NCBI GenBank assembly: GCA_964636985.1
Contig: CAZWSX010000022.1
Coordinates: forward strand, 65,356-129,355
Direction: 5' to 3'
Length of the DNA stretch: 64,000 nt
Source of the DNA: CAZWSX01 sp964636985
GTDB taxonomy: Bacteria; Planctomycetota; Planctomycetia; Pirellulales; Pirellulaceae
Shown here: piece by piece, positions 52,401 to 61,600 of the stretch
Layout of the letters: each line of letters starts with the position of its first letter
How positions within the stretch are numbered: position 1 is the first letter of the stretch
Program-made: the position numbers and the translations under genes
The notes under the pieces: generated by a model
Database searches by the model: none
What the model saw: only the letters and a program-made list of their open reading frames with translations
Told to the model about the DNA's origin: nothing

Positions 52401-55336
52401 GACCCGTTGTTGTTGCCATCAAACCCTTTTCCGGTGACCAATTGGTACAACGCCTCGATGTCCGTTTCAGGCTGATCTCCGCCATATCCCGGGGTCGTGC
52501 GATTGAGGGCCGATTGAATCGCCGTCATGTAGCCGGAAGTACTCGTGGCCACGATGGGTTGATTCAAAACGAAGGGCCTTCCTGTCGCGTACTCATACGC
52601 GAAGTTGGCGTATTCCTCGAAACGCCCCACGCCGAATCCAAGGTCGATTCCGGGTAGCGATGATTGGAGGTTTGCGATGATATCGGGGAAGGCAGATCGA
52701 ACGATCGGGCTGTTGTTGACGAAGCTTCCGGTATCGTCGAATAGCAGAAAAACGTCGACGAGATTGGTCAATGCGCCGGTCTTGGGCATCGTCAACGTTA
52801 CTGTTTGTCGCAGCGACTCGCCTGCTGCGAGCGATGCCGTGATATTAAGAGGGGTGACATCTCCAACGGCCGGGTTACTCGTTCCGCTGGGCCAAAGCGT
52901 TCCGCCGACGGTGGTTGGGGATGTCTGCGTTGTGCCTGCTGGAGCCACCTCGCGAATCACGTAGGCACCCGGCGTCATATTCGTGAACGAATACGAACCA
53001 TCCGCGAGCGTGACGGTCGATTGTTCTCCAGCGTCTAGGACGTTGTTGCGGTTCAGGTCGACATAGATCGTGATGCCTCCGATTCCAGCTTCACCCGCAT
53101 CGCGAATGTGATTGCGATTGGCATCGTCAAATTTCACTCCGTGCAGCTCGTTGGGACGAAAGACGGCGGCCGAGTTGACTCCCGAATGATCTTCCGCGGC
53201 TCCCAAGGTGACGACGTGCTCCAACTCCGTTGCCGGCGTTGAAGCAAGCAAGCTGGGAATGATCTCTCGAACCGTGTACGTGCCTTTCGCGAGGTGCGTG
53301 AAGCTGTAGGCCCCTGCTTCGTCGGTACCGGGCGTGTAAAACAAATCGGCGGACGTCTGCGTCTGTGGTTCGTCAGCGTCCAGAATGGAGTTGCCGTTGA
53401 GATCCAGGTATACGGTGATGCCCGCCAAGCCGCGCTCGGCCGTCTCACGGATTCCGTCCCTGTTCGTGTCCGCGAAGACAACACCCGAGATCGAGGAATC
53501 TTTCAACTCGGTTTCGCCGAAGTCGAGAGCGACGACGTTGTCGCCGCTTTTGAGCGCAATCGAACGCGAGTGGGAAATTGGGGCCGTTGCACGCCAACCC
53601 ACCGTCTGCTGCACGACGATCGTGGTGCTGCCGGTGGGAATTCCAGAAATCGAGTACGAGCCATCCGCTAACGTCGTGGTGCTCGCTTCGCCGGTTGACA
53701 GCACTCCATCACCGTTGGCGTCGACGAAAACAGTCCATCCAGTAAGTCCCGGTTCGCCGGTCTCGCGGAGGCCGTTTCCGTTCGCGTCATTCCAAACCGT
53801 CCCGCTCACCGAGCCAGGCGATGCGGTTGCGACATTGAAGTTGGCGAAATCGGGAGCGGTCGATTCCACTCCAGAAAACACGGTTACGGTGTTGCTGTCG
53901 CTGAAAGTGGGAGACGTCTCCCAGCCGGCAGGCAGCACTTCATGAACTTCGTAGTCGCCAACTTGAAGGTTTGTAAACGTGTAGTTCCCATTGGCATCGG
54001 TCAACGTCGTGGGTTCCCCGACATCAGCAACCAGATTTCGGTTCAGGTCGAGAAAGACGGACCAATTCGCGAGGCCCGGATCGAGAAATGCTCCCGTTAA
54101 CGCATCGACATCACGTTTGCTATTGCGGTTGACGTCGTTCCAGACGGTTCCGTGGATCGACCCATTCAGGACGGTAAAGTTCGAGAAATCGCGGGCAACG
54201 GAAACCTCGCCGCCAGCAACGGTAACGGTTTGCCGAACGTCGTAAGTCGGCGAAACGTCCCACGCGGGCGGCAATAATTCCGTAACTTCGTAGTCGCCAG
54301 CCGCGAGACCAAGGAACGAGTAGACTCCGTTTTTGTCTGTGACCGTCGAGGTTTCGCCGACGTCCAGCGCGCCGTTGTTATTGGTGTCGAGAAAGACGGT
54401 CCAGCCTTCGAGCCCTGGTTCTGTGAAAGCACCCGTCGACGGATCGGTATCTCGAACGCCGTTGGCGTTGGTATCGTTCCAAATCGCCCCCTGAATCGAG
54501 CCATTCGTCAAACTGAAGTTGGCAAAGTCCTGAGTTACCGTGGTGCGCGCGATGACGGTCGCTGTCTGCTTGGTGTCATAGGTTGGTGAAACGTCCCAGC
54601 CAGCAGGCAGCACTTCGGATACTTCGTAGTCTCCGGGAGGTATATCGGAAAACAGATAGTTTCCGGCCTCGTCGGTCAACGTCGACGGCTCACCAGGGTC
54701 CAGCGCGCGATTCGTATTCAAGTCCAAATAGACGGTCCAGTGCGCCAGGCCTGGCTCCGTATAAGCGCCAGGACTCCCCGCGCGGACTCCATCGCCGTTC
54801 AGATCGTTCCAAACGGTCCCGGCAATTTGGCCACCGCTAAAGTTGAAGAAGTCGGCGCGGGTGTCTTTCCCCTGGGTCACCACCACATCTTGAGAAATGG
54901 GGGCCGTTGGCACCCAACCGTCGGGAGTCACTTCCGCGATGCGATAGTTTCCAGGCACAAGGTGGTTGATGACGAAGTCGCCATCCTGGTTCGTGATAGC
55001 GGAAGGCTCAGGCGTTCCACTTGCGTCCGTATTGAGGGTGCCGCTGTTGTCCAGGTCGAGGTAGACCGTCCAACCAGGGATGCCGCTCTCACCATTGTCC
55101 TTGACGCCATTGGAGTTCAGGTCCTCGTACACGGTTCCGACGATTGCCGTATCAGCGGTTCCCTTCATGACATCGGCAACGAGGACGGCGAGGAGCGAGC
55201 GGTGCTCCAGGCACTCCAGGGAGAGAAAGCGTTTTCGCTGACGATTGCCGGCGACTCGACGGCGCGAACTACGGTTCGAACTACGGTTCGGGGAGTTGTG
55301 ACGCGACCGTTGGAGCGTTTCGTTGGGGTGGTTCAT
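49421..55336 (-). CDS. Giant surface protein: SdrD-B repeats, VWA-like domain, cadherin-like repeats and beta-propeller
   Basis: The 1971-residue product opens with an Arg/Asn-rich leader and the signature FLSLECLEHRSLLAV. Then come seven SdrD B-like repeats (about 65-830), each with a GTVWNDxNxNGxxD calcium-type start and a GxYxVxEVxPxGW end. A VWA/integrin-like region follows (VDVFLLFDDTGSFVNNSPIV, near 880). Next are a cadherin-like unit and three more of 97 residues with VLSNDTDVENDPLT (about 1370-1690). The C-terminus is a six-bladed NHL-like propeller (GIAANKDGSLYWVVDADGRV). There is no sorting signal, so it may be held by the outer envelope or matrix. It is probably an adhesin. The frame is intact throughout. 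Confidence 0.9.
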   Translation of the reverse strand: MNHPNETLQRSRHNSPNRSSNRSSRRRVAGNRQRKRFLSLECLEHRSLLAVLVADVMKGTADTAIVGTVYEDLNSNGVKDNGESGIPGWTVYLDLDNSGTLNTDASGTPEPSAITNQDGDFVINHLVPGNYRIAEVTPDGWVPTAPISQDVVVTQGKDTRADFFNFSGGQIAGTVWNDLNGDGVRAGSPGAYTEPGLAHWTVYLDLNTNRALDPGEPSTLTDEAGNYLFSDIPPGDYEVSEVLPAGWDVSPTYDTKQTATVIARTTVTQDFANFSLTNGSIQGAIWNDTNANGVRDTDPSTGAFTEPGLEGWTVFLDTNNNGALDVGETSTVTDKNGVYSFLGLAAGDYEVTELLPPAWDVSPTYDVRQTVTVAGGEVSVARDFSNFTVLNGSIHGTVWNDVNRNSKRDVDALTGAFLDPGLANWSVFLDLNRNLVADVGEPTTLTDANGNYTFTNLQVGDYEVHEVLPAGWETSPTFSDSNTVTVFSGVESTAPDFANFNVATASPGSVSGTVWNDANGNGLRETGEPGLTGWTVFVDANGDGVLSTGEASTTTLADGSYSISGIPTGSTTIVVQQTVGWRATAPISHSRSIALKSGDNVVALDFGETELKDSSISGVVFADTNRDGIRETAERGLAGITVYLDLNGNSILDADEPQTQTSADLFYTPGTDEAGAYSFTHLAKGTYTVREIIPSLLASTPATELEHVVTLGAAEDHSGVNSAAVFRPNELHGVKFDDANRNHIRDAGEAGIGGITIYVDLNRNNVLDAGEQSTVTLADGSYSFTNMTPGAYVIREVAPAGTTQTSPTTVGGTLWPSGTSNPAVGDVTPLNITASLAAGESLRQTVTLTMPKTGALTNLVDVFLLFDDTGSFVNNSPIVRSAFPDIIANLQSSLPGIDLGFGVGRFEEYANFAYEYATGRPFVLNQPIVATSTSGYMTAIQSALNRTTPGYGGDQPETDIEALYQLVTGKGFDGNNNGSVLDSGAAGLASTQLNPGGSGDVPSFASFTADPARSVMPAAGNTGGAGFRAGALPIVLLATDTGFAYQPKGETSVTGVGGLTLPISALTGTSRPTTPFNSGAGLQETVTALNALGALVIGLGTNGQNNLDPRQGLEAISNLTGATNHSTATIANGTADPIAPGDPFYFQIASGFGASVANGVTAAIQNAVTNVAMDLTIQASDPRVHIINHTGVLHGVGAGATASFDIEFTGDGIPHRFDLQFVRSGTNVVVGSIPVVLGTPISGDGYAFEDLEDGEIGTGIDFGNTTAVVDSINTAPTFTKGADVTVLEDAGLQTITTWATNISPGPAREAGQTVDFVVENDHASLFATQPTISADGTLTFSTAANAFGTATISVVLHDNGGTLGGGVDTSARQTFTITVTPVNDPPVATADTYTTAEDTSLVVAASSGVLSNDTDVENDPLTTILVTGPSHGEITLNSDGSFSYVPNLNYNGPDSFTYKTNDGVADSNEVVVSLTVTPVNDPPVATSDTYTTVEDTSLVVVASSGVLSNDTDVENDPLTAILVTGPSHGVITLNSDGSFSYVPDLNYNGPDSFTYKTNDGIADSNIVAVSMTITPVNDPPVGVSDSYQVSGGQALVVSAATGVLVNDSDFDGDRLSAVLVGQPQNGTLTLNSDGSFTYIANPSFVGSDSFTYVASDGILTSNLVTVNITVTAPTHHRFIVVDGDSHTTFHYDESGNLVTQQGLDKKADDPRGIAANKDGSLYWVVDADGRVFVHNASGRTLGSWVARGIDRPEGIATNGKDLWIVDRETDRVYFFAGGAARRTGSVAATSSFALAVGNRKAMDLATDGVHIWVVNDTSTADKVFRYSTRGTLEGSWQIDAANSRPTGVTIDPNNVDHIWIVDAKTSRVYQYSDATNRISGRQNAELSFALDVADSDPQGIADPQAIFDSFFGNAANATSISRLPTVSNSEVAHANRAASGIESQRDAAFATLFYGIESDREMKSKFTRQRI
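50600..51182. repeat. Tandem 291-bp repeat within the surface protein gene
   Basis: Two consecutive units, each 291 bases (97 codons), are nearly identical, for instance ACGTAGCTAAACGAGCCATC at 50712 and 51003. A third, less similar unit lies before them. They encode adjacent cadherin-like domains. The near-identity at DNA level means recent duplication or gene conversion. Confidence 0.85.
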
Positions 55337-55465
55337 GATCGGTGTCTTACTCAGGGGGCGTTGAAGACGAGGAGGGGTGCGAGTGGAGCAGAAAAAGAGG
55401 AAAAGCGAATGTCGGCGTCAGGCCAGCATGTCGGACTTTGCATTCGTTGTTCTGGAAATCGGCGA

Positions 55466-56779
55466 CTAGTCGTCCTCGATTCCTTCGCCAAACAGCTTGT
55501 GTGGAAAAGGATCGTCAGGCATCGTCGTGTGGCATACGGTGCATTTCTTGATGGTGCCGGCGAATCCTTGTTGCAGAATTGCTTGCACGTTATCGGCGTC
55601 GGTAACCGTCGGTGTGATGGCGTGGGGGCTGCCATGGCACGCCGAGCAATGGACACCGCCGTGCCCGCGAGATTCTTTGTAAAGCTTGCCTGGTTCTTCA
55701 AATTCAAAATCAGGCCGGCGCTTCGAGTGACAAGAGCCGCAGGTTGGCTCGCTCACCCAAGGCGTGCGTCCTAAAGCACCAACCTTGGCCATGTCCCCGT
55801 GGCAATCGGTGCATTGAATCCCTTTTGCGAAGTGGATGTCCCGCTGGCAATGTGTGACGCCGCCCGGGTGGCAGGCGTAGCATGTGTTGTTCCCCAGGAC
55901 GACCTTCGCTGGTTCCATGCGGTCGGCATGGGCGTGGTGCATCGCGCGGGACATCGTCGATACGCCCGGCGCTCCTTTGGCTCCCAGCGCCGGGTCGGCG
56001 TGGCACGAGGCGCACAGCACCGGCTTGGATGACTCCAAATTGATAGCCACTCCATTAGGCATACGGGGGTGGAGTTTGTCGTGGCGGCGGAGGATATCGG
56101 TTTCGACACTGATGCCGGGGGTGTTGTGGCAGATGTTGCAACTAATTTCCCACGATACAGGGACTACGGCCTTCGTTGCAGCGACGTTCTTCTTGTTGAT
56201 CACAACATTGATATTGCCTAGTTGATAAGGATCAAGGACGCCGTCATCGCGGATCGGAGTGAGCGGAATACCGGTGGCCGACCAATCGTTGTCTCCCGTC
56301 GGTTTCATCGTGCCGCGAAGTCCATTGCCCGTCAGGCCGATATTCGGCGGAAGCCTCACGCCAAACAAGTTTGGCGCATAGTCCCAAAAGTTAGTCTTGT
56401 GTGTCGAATCCGTATTGCCGGGGATACCGTACGACACGGTAACGCCGCTCGTCACGATTTGCGGCTCTTCCCCACGACGAATCACTTGCGCTCTTAAAGT
56501 GTTGAAAGGCGGAAGCAGGCAGAGTTCCGAGAAGTCCTGGTTCATGCAGTGCATGCCCAGATCGTTGTAGCCAAGCACGACGTATTGCAGCTTGGGTAAG
56601 ACGGTGCTTGCCGCCGCTTTTGATTTCGTCGCCTGCCGATTGGTTCTCTCTTCAGAGAATGCGTTCTTTCGTGGTGACAGCAGAATCAAAATCAGGAGTG
56701 TCACGAGGATCGATGCCGCTACTGCGACGCTCGTAATAACGCGGCGACGATGCTCGGATGAGATGAGTTTGGTGACCAC
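55466..56779 (-). CDS. Seven-haem c-type cytochrome, membrane-anchored
   Basis: GTG at 56779 is preceded by AGGAG with seven bases of spacing, so the longer frame to 56842 is rejected. The 437-residue product has an N-terminal membrane helix (VITSVAVAASILVTLLILIL) and seven CxxCH motifs: CNICH, CASCH, CYACH, CTDCH, CGSCH, CSACH and CTVCH, all in the second half. A first domain without haem (VVLGYNDLGMHCMNQDF, PNIGLTGNGLRGTMKPTGDN) precedes them. Multi-haem cytochromes of this kind move electrons across the periplasm or to external acceptors; no dedicated cytochrome c maturation or reductase genes are nearby. It stands between two surface protein genes. Confidence 0.92.
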   Translation of the reverse strand: MVTKLISSEHRRRVITSVAVAASILVTLLILILLSPRKNAFSEERTNRQATKSKAAASTVLPKLQYVVLGYNDLGMHCMNQDFSELCLLPPFNTLRAQVIRRGEEPQIVTSGVTVSYGIPGNTDSTHKTNFWDYAPNLFGVRLPPNIGLTGNGLRGTMKPTGDNDWSATGIPLTPIRDDGVLDPYQLGNINVVINKKNVAATKAVVPVSWEISCNICHNTPGISVETDILRRHDKLHPRMPNGVAINLESSKPVLCASCHADPALGAKGAPGVSTMSRAMHHAHADRMEPAKVVLGNNTCYACHPGGVTHCQRDIHFAKGIQCTDCHGDMAKVGALGRTPWVSEPTCGSCHSKRRPDFEFEEPGKLYKESRGHGGVHCSACHGSPHAITPTVTDADNVQAILQQGFAGTIKKCTVCHTTMPDDPFPHKLFGEGIEDD

Positions 56780-56916
56780 TACTTTTCTCCTGAAATACCC
56801 GAGGCCCTCTCGAAGTGGCGTTAACGTGCCGCAGCTCGTCAACGCACTGAAAGTTTCTTCGTGGTGCTGGACAGCTGAATGAGTGGCGGTCGAATGAGAC
56901 CGCTAACCATCCAGCG

Positions 56917-57807
56917 CTACTTACTTGTGGAGAGTTTTCCCGTTGAAACTCCGCCGACAGTGACCACGGAATTGGCGCTCACGGCGGGGAAATCTGCGGG
57001 AAACGGCAACGATTTGCCTGCGATCGGGTGTGACGAGAAGACAAGTCGCCCGCGTCCAAGACTGTCGAGAGTGATCGATCCAACCAAAACATCGTCGACC
57101 TTGACGTCGACGGTCTCGCCTGGTGTCCCACCCTTGACGCTCACGGAAAACTTGCTGACGACGAGTCCATGTTCCGTTTCCGATTCGTATTCCGCCTCGC
57201 CGCGGAGCTTGGACACACCGGCGGGATCTGCCAATTTCGCCTTGAGTTCCGTGTGTGTTGATTGCGAACTGGTGTCGCCAACAGATGACGACTCCAGGCT
57301 TTTGCTCGTTGTGCCAATCGGCGCGGCGCCGCTCGAAATCGTCGTGGACAATACCGTTGCCCCTGAAGCGTCGTTGATGTTCACCACCGAACCTTCGACA
57401 ACTGCCGGAGCACCCGACTTTAGGACCAGTTTTCCGACGCCGGCCGAATTCGTATGAATCGTGCCGACGTCTGCTCCATCCACGTTAACGGTGTAGTTCG
57501 CGTTTGCCTGCAGTCCGCTGACCGACGCTTTGAACTCCGATTTCTGAATCCCCTTTTCAGACTCCGATTCGAATTCAACGCGTCCTTTGGCCGTACTGGT
57601 GGCATCCGCGGGCAACAGCTTTCCCGAATAGTGGATTTCGTTGGAGTCGTTCGATCGAGAATGGCTCGTCGAAACCAGATCGCCGTGCTCGGACTCGGTT
57701 TCGGCGTTCTCCATTCCTGCGATCGACGCCAAGAGGCGACGGCCTTCGAGCGCCTCGACAAAAAGGCGATTGGAACGACGATTGCGTTGTTGGTTCGGTT
57801 TGTTCAT
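56917..57807 (-). CDS. LExLExRxLL-type exported protein with two beta repeats
   Basis: ATG at 57807 gives 296 residues; the longer frame to 57921 lacks the family start. The N-terminus NRLFVEALEGRRLLASI is the planctomycete extracellular signature. Two related beta domains follow, about 60-155 and 175-290: KGRVEFESESEKGIQKSEFK with VNVDGADVGTIHTNSAGVGK, and RGEAEYESETEHGLVVSKFS with VKVDDVLVGSITLDSLGRGR. The internal repeat points to a duplicated beta-sandwich, possibly a matrix adhesin. It is divergent from the ECF sigma gene 289 bases away. Confidence 0.75.
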   Translation of the reverse strand: MNKPNQQRNRRSNRLFVEALEGRRLLASIAGMENAETESEHGDLVSTSHSRSNDSNEIHYSGKLLPADATSTAKGRVEFESESEKGIQKSEFKASVSGLQANANYTVNVDGADVGTIHTNSAGVGKLVLKSGAPAVVEGSVVNINDASGATVLSTTISSGAAPIGTTSKSLESSSVGDTSSQSTHTELKAKLADPAGVSKLRGEAEYESETEHGLVVSKFSVSVKGGTPGETVDVKVDDVLVGSITLDSLGRGRLVFSSHPIAGKSLPFPADFPAVSANSVVTVGGVSTGKLSTSK

Positions 57808-58096
57808 GGAAGAGGTTCCTTCTTTGCCTGCCGTAGGACATGGACGCTTCGATGTAAGCTGAGTACTTCCGCACTGGGGGGAGCGAATGAACCAGTCCGC
57901 TTCCGCCAACGGATTTGCCAATTTGCGAAAGAAAGTCGAAAGTCAACGTTCAGACAGGCACAAGAACCACCGCATCTTCGTGAAAGGCCGCTATTTATCA
58001 AAAAACTGAAAAAAGGATGGCGTACGGCCATCGCAGATTTCGCTCCTCTCCACGGAAACGTGGATTTTTCCGACTCAACTCGGCAAGTCCCTCACC

Positions 58097-58693
58097 ATGG
58101 CCAATGAAGTGAACGACCCAATCCCAGACGACAACGACCGCGAGTTAGTCCATCGGTTCGTTGCGGGAGATCGCGATGCAGCAACCGAGATTTATCATCG
58201 ATACGCGCGCAGGCTCCGCGCGCTTGCTGACGCACAATGCTCCACTACGCTCGCGTCGCGAATTGAGGCCGACGATATCGTTCAGTCGGTTTTCCGATCT
58301 TTTTTTCGACGGGCGAGCGAAGGGGATTACGATGTTCCCGAGGGGGAGGAACTATGGCGGCTCTTGCTCGTCATTGCCTTGCACAAGATTCGTGATTCGG
58401 CGCGACTCCACAGCGCAGCGAAACGCGATGCACGGCGAACCGTTAGCGGAGGTGATTCGCACCTGCTGTCTGTCGAATCGCCCGACGAACAGCCCGCAGT
58501 CGTACTGAGAATGGTGGTTAACGAAATACTGGGACGGCTTTCCGAATCGAATCGGCACGTTATCGAGTTGCGAATTCAGGGACTGGAAATAGCCGAAATC
58601 TCCGACCGTTTGGGAAGAAGCAAGAGATCGGTGGAACGGATCTTGCAAGGATTTCGCGAGACCATAGCGAGGCAACTTTGTGAAGACGCCTAG
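58097..58693 (+). CDS. ECF-like RNA polymerase sigma factor
   Basis: The 198-residue product has sigma region 2 (about 15-95: ELVHRFVAGDRDAATEIYHR, IEADDIVQSVFRSFFRRA, ELWRLLLVIALHKIRDSARL) and region 4 (about 140-195) with an HTH: LEIAEISDRLGRSKRSVERI. It resembles the sigma factor at 41617 in length and layout but is diverged in sequence. The kinase gene downstream starts 14 bases before its stop, so the two are translated together; this is the second sigma-kinase pair in the window. Confidence 0.93.
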   Translation: MANEVNDPIPDDNDRELVHRFVAGDRDAATEIYHRYARRLRALADAQCSTTLASRIEADDIVQSVFRSFFRRASEGDYDVPEGEELWRLLLVIALHKIRDSARLHSAAKRDARRTVSGGDSHLLSVESPDEQPAVVLRMVVNEILGRLSESNRHVIELRIQGLEIAEISDRLGRSKRSVERILQGFRETIARQLCEDA

Positions 58694-61600
58694 CCTGCAG
58701 GCCACATCCGACGAATGGTTGGCCGTCGAACCCTATGTCGAGTCGTTTGAGGAAGCGATCTGCGATGGCGACCGAATTGGCATCGCACATTTCCTGCCGC
58801 CACTCCAAAACCCACTCCGGATGATGGTTCTCATCGAGCTCATTCGCGTCGATCTCGAATGGTCGCATAAGCGGGGCAGACCCGCGGAACTCGCTTCCTA
58901 CCGAGCCGAATTCCCCGAAGCCTTCCGCGATCCGCAGGCTCGGAAGGTGCTCGCGTTTGAGGACTTCCGTCTTCGTCGCGCGGCTGGAGAAGAGGTCGAT
59001 CCAGAGCACTACCAGAGTGAATTTGACGTCGACGTCGCAGGTTGGCCACGATCGACGGCGTCGGCAAATGTTCGTGGCGAACTGCATACGGCGAGGAGTT
59101 CGCATCGCTCGGTTTTGGAGAGTTGGCCGGAAGTCAACGACACCGTCGGTGGCTTCAAACTCCTCCGCGTGTTGGGGCAAGGCGCCTTTGGAAAGGTTTT
59201 TTTGGGGCGGCAGCTCGACCTGGCCGAGCGCCCGGTCGTGATCAAAGTGACGCGGGAAGCGACCGGCGAATCTCAGCGACTGGCTAGCCTTCATCACACG
59301 GCCATCGTTCCGATTTACTCGGTTCACGCGATCGGCAATCACAGCGCCTTGGTAATGCCCTTTTGCGGGACAGCCACGCTCGCTCAAGCGATTCGCGTCT
59401 GGCATCGAAGTGGCGATCCGCCATCGTCAGGTCATGTCGTGAGCGAGACGATCAAGAACCTCTCCCAGGCAGGTACGAGCCCAGCCGATTCGCAAAGCAC
59501 GAGTCCATCGACTACGCCAACCGAAATCGAACTCGATACCACTCATCCTGGTTGGAAGGTCGTCGAATCCATGCGTTTTGGGGAGGCATCCTTGTGGATT
59601 GCGGCGAGGCTTGCGGAGGGGCTTTCGCACGCCCACGAACGTGGAATCGTGCATCGCGATTTGAAACCGGCGAACATCTTGCTGTCGGATGACGGCCAGC
59701 CCATGCTCCTCGATTTTCACCTCGCGGCTGACGTGAAAAAGCGATGCGAAGTGAGCCCCGATTTCGTCGGTGGAACGTTTCCTTATATGGCGCCGGAACA
59801 GATCCGCAACCTGTTGGGCTTGGATTCTACCGTTGACCCGCGCAGCGATATCTATTCGCTCGGTGTCGTTTTGTACGAGTCTTTACTTGGCAAGCTTCCC
59901 TATTCCACTAGGAACGAAGGCGATTGGCAAACCAGCGCTCGGAAATGGCTCGACGTCAAGCACAAAAATCTATTGCTGACTCCTGAGGTGCGGCGTCGCA
60001 TCGGCCCTGCGACGTGCTCGATTCTCACTCGCTGCCTGGCCGCTGAACCGCGCTATCGGTATCAATCGGCGTCGGAACTTCTCGAAGACCTGAATAGGCA
60101 ATTGAATCACTATCCCCTTCGCTACGCCGCGAATACGTCGATGTGGGAGCGCGTCCAAAAGTGGTTTCGCCGCCACCCGTCGTTAAAGTCGATGGCCGCC
60201 GTGGTAGCGATTTCGTCGTCGCTACTGTTGGCGGTCGGTTTGATGGCCGCGTTCGCTTGGAATCGCGTCCGACATTGGGAAGCTGATGCAGCGTTTCGCG
60301 AATCGCAAATGGATCTTCAAACCGCTTTTTTCGCGATGCCAGGGTTGCGGGCGGAACCTGAACGCGACCAGGCCGCGCGTGAGGCGTGCGAACGAGTCGA
60401 AAATCGCTACCAAATCCTGTCGAACCCACATTGGCTGGAGCAGTCGGCGGCTAAAGACCTCTCTCCATCCAAGCGTGAAGCGCTAAAGGCGCGGGTAGCC
60501 GAGTTGCTCGCCCTTTGGCAACGTTCGCTGATGGACGGCATGAAGCGCGCGGACAACGAGTCGGAACGATCTGCTCTCAAAAGCCGTGCAGTTCAGTTAA
60601 GCGATGCCGCGCTCGCGTGTTACGCCCTGGCCGAACGCCCCTCCGTGTTGGTGAAATGGAGGCATGAGCTTGAAGTGGACGGCCAATCGCTCGCAGATCC
60701 AGAACAGTCGCTTGCATCCGAAGGAACATTCAACGAGTTCTTGTTCGCGATCGACGAGATTGATCGCGGCAAACTGCTTGATGCCGCCCGCCGATTGGAA
60801 CGCATCACGCGCGCTTCACCACGCTATCTCGCGGCGTGGCCTCTTCTGGGGCAATGCAATATGCGGCTTGAGCGCTATGCCGATGCGGAGCGTGCACTGA
60901 CCACTTGCATTTCGCTGTGGCCTGACAGTGCCTGGGCGTATTTGGATCGGGGGCTCGCGCTAAAAGAACTCGGTCTGCTCGACGAAGCAGAACATGATTT
61001 GACGCGGGCTCTCGAGATTTCCCCCGGCAATACCGAGGCGATCGTCAATCGAGCGATCGTACGGCTTCAGGCAAAGCGTTTTCCCGATGCCAAGGATGAT
61101 CTGGATGCCGCCATGGCAAAGGCCCCGGAGTCGGCGCGACTCCAATACCTCTTGTCGCAGTGGTATGCGGAAACAGGCGACGAGGAAGGTGCTCACCGAA
61201 GCCGCGCCGAGGCTCTTAACCGAACGCCCAACGATGAGGTTTGTTGGACGATTCGTGGCTACGACCATATCGCGGCGGGTAAGTTCCATGAGGCACTGCA
61301 CGACTTTGAGCAGGCGCTAAAGTTCAATCCGTGGTTCAGCCCAGCTCGACAAAACAAGGCTCACGTTCTTGCCGAGCATTTAGGGCAAACGGCTGCCGCC
61401 ATCGAAGAGCTTACTCTCCTACTTCAGTCCAATCCCGAGTACACGCCGGCGATTCGTGGACGTGGAGTGTTGTATGCGCGACTTGGAAATCGTGTTCAGG
61501 CGATCACGGATGCGGAGCACGCCCTGTTGCTCGATAGCAGCGCGCCATCTTGTTACCAGGTGGGTGGTATCTACGCCACGACCGCGCGACACGTCGTCGA

